A stretch of 5,619 nt of DNA from a bacterium. GTDB taxonomy: Bacteria; Tectomicrobia; Entotheonellia; Entotheonellales; Entotheonellaceae. Shown piece by piece: positions 5,539 through 5,619 of this stretch. The DNA lies in assembly GCA_027294925.1 (NCBI GenBank), contig JAPULM010000127.1, positions 1 to 5,619 of the forward strand, read 5' to 3'. The notes beneath the pieces were generated by a model, which was not told the DNA's origin, made no database searches, and saw only the letters and a program-made list of their open reading frames with translations. Every line of letters begins with the position of its first letter. Positions within the stretch are counted from its first letter, which is position 1. Both the position numbers and the translations under genes were made by a program.

Positions 5539-5566
5539 AGTATGTGGTTAGGCGCCTGTTTGTCAA
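5539..5566 (-). promoter_or_regulatory. Candidate sigma-70 promoter for the SDR gene
   Basis: On the minus strand a perfect TTGACA (5561-5566) is followed after 16 bases by CATACT (5539-5544), four of six matches to TATAAT. Transcription would begin near 5532, giving a leader of about 125 bases. A second possible -10, TAGAAT (five of six) at 5512-5517, lies immediately before ATG 5511 but has only a weak TTGGAA upstream at 15 bases. No operator-like repeat is evident between the promoter and the gene. Confidence 0.4.
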
Positions 5567-5619
5567 GGCAAGGTCTGCTTCAAAACGAGGAGAATGACGA
5601 AAGGGTCGATGCACGGCAA

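Noticed and set aside
5594..5619. Divergent plus-strand gene starting at ATG 5594 after GAGGAG
   Set aside because: The GAGGAG lies only one or two bases from the ATG, and only eight full codons are visible before the window ends. Not enough to call.
1..5619. CRISPR array, tRNA or rRNA genes
   Set aside because: I looked for regularly spaced direct repeats, tRNA-like cloverleaf words with a GGTTCGA-type T-loop and conserved rRNA words and saw none.

Overview
The window looks like bacterial chromosomal DNA from an accessory, decaying part of a large genome. Three genes look intact: a short-chain dehydrogenase, an SRAP/YedK DNA-protein crosslink protein, and a small hypothetical protein with a strong ribosome binding site. 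Around them lie recognisable remains of other genes: an ATPase/cyclase-type TPR protein, a DUF3237 protein, an IS4-like transposase, and an MFS transporter that is full length except for one in-frame amber codon. The TPR and transposase fragments resemble families expanded in Chloroflexota, Tectomicrobia/Entotheonella-like bacteria and similar large genomes. That placement is a guess from memory and no marker gene confirms it.

Layout. Bases 2-259 (+) hold the 3' part of an unknown coding sequence that enters from the left edge. At about 260 it butts against a TPR fragment on the minus strand (260-391). Bases 453-766 (-) are a DUF3237 pseudogene with an internal deletion and a stop codon. A doubtful small acidic ORF follows (830-1030), then 350 bases without a clear gene, ending in a perfect inverted repeat over the transporter start. 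Bases 1380-2609 (+) encode the 12-helix MFS transporter, split by TAG at 1950-1952. The first 29 codons of a transposase lie at 2688-2774 (+). After them comes about 450 bases of mostly unassigned sequence whose first part is GC-rich.

The right half reads leftward. An 81-residue hypothetical gene (4157-4402), a possible 57-residue gene (3944-4117) and the SRAP gene (3254-3916) are all on the minus strand with short gaps, so they may be one transcription unit. The stretch just before the SRAP gene is unusually rich in inverted repeats. A 264-residue SDR oxidoreductase (4612-5406, -) follows, with a candidate sigma-70 promoter at 5539-5566.

The genes do not form an evident pathway. The SDR, transporter and DUF3237 remnant could be scraps of small-molecule metabolism, and SRAP is DNA maintenance. 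I see no clear new defence, CRISPR or toxin system. The points most worth checking are the single amber codon in the transporter, the nested inverted repeats before the SRAP gene, and the small proteins encoded upstream of SRAP.
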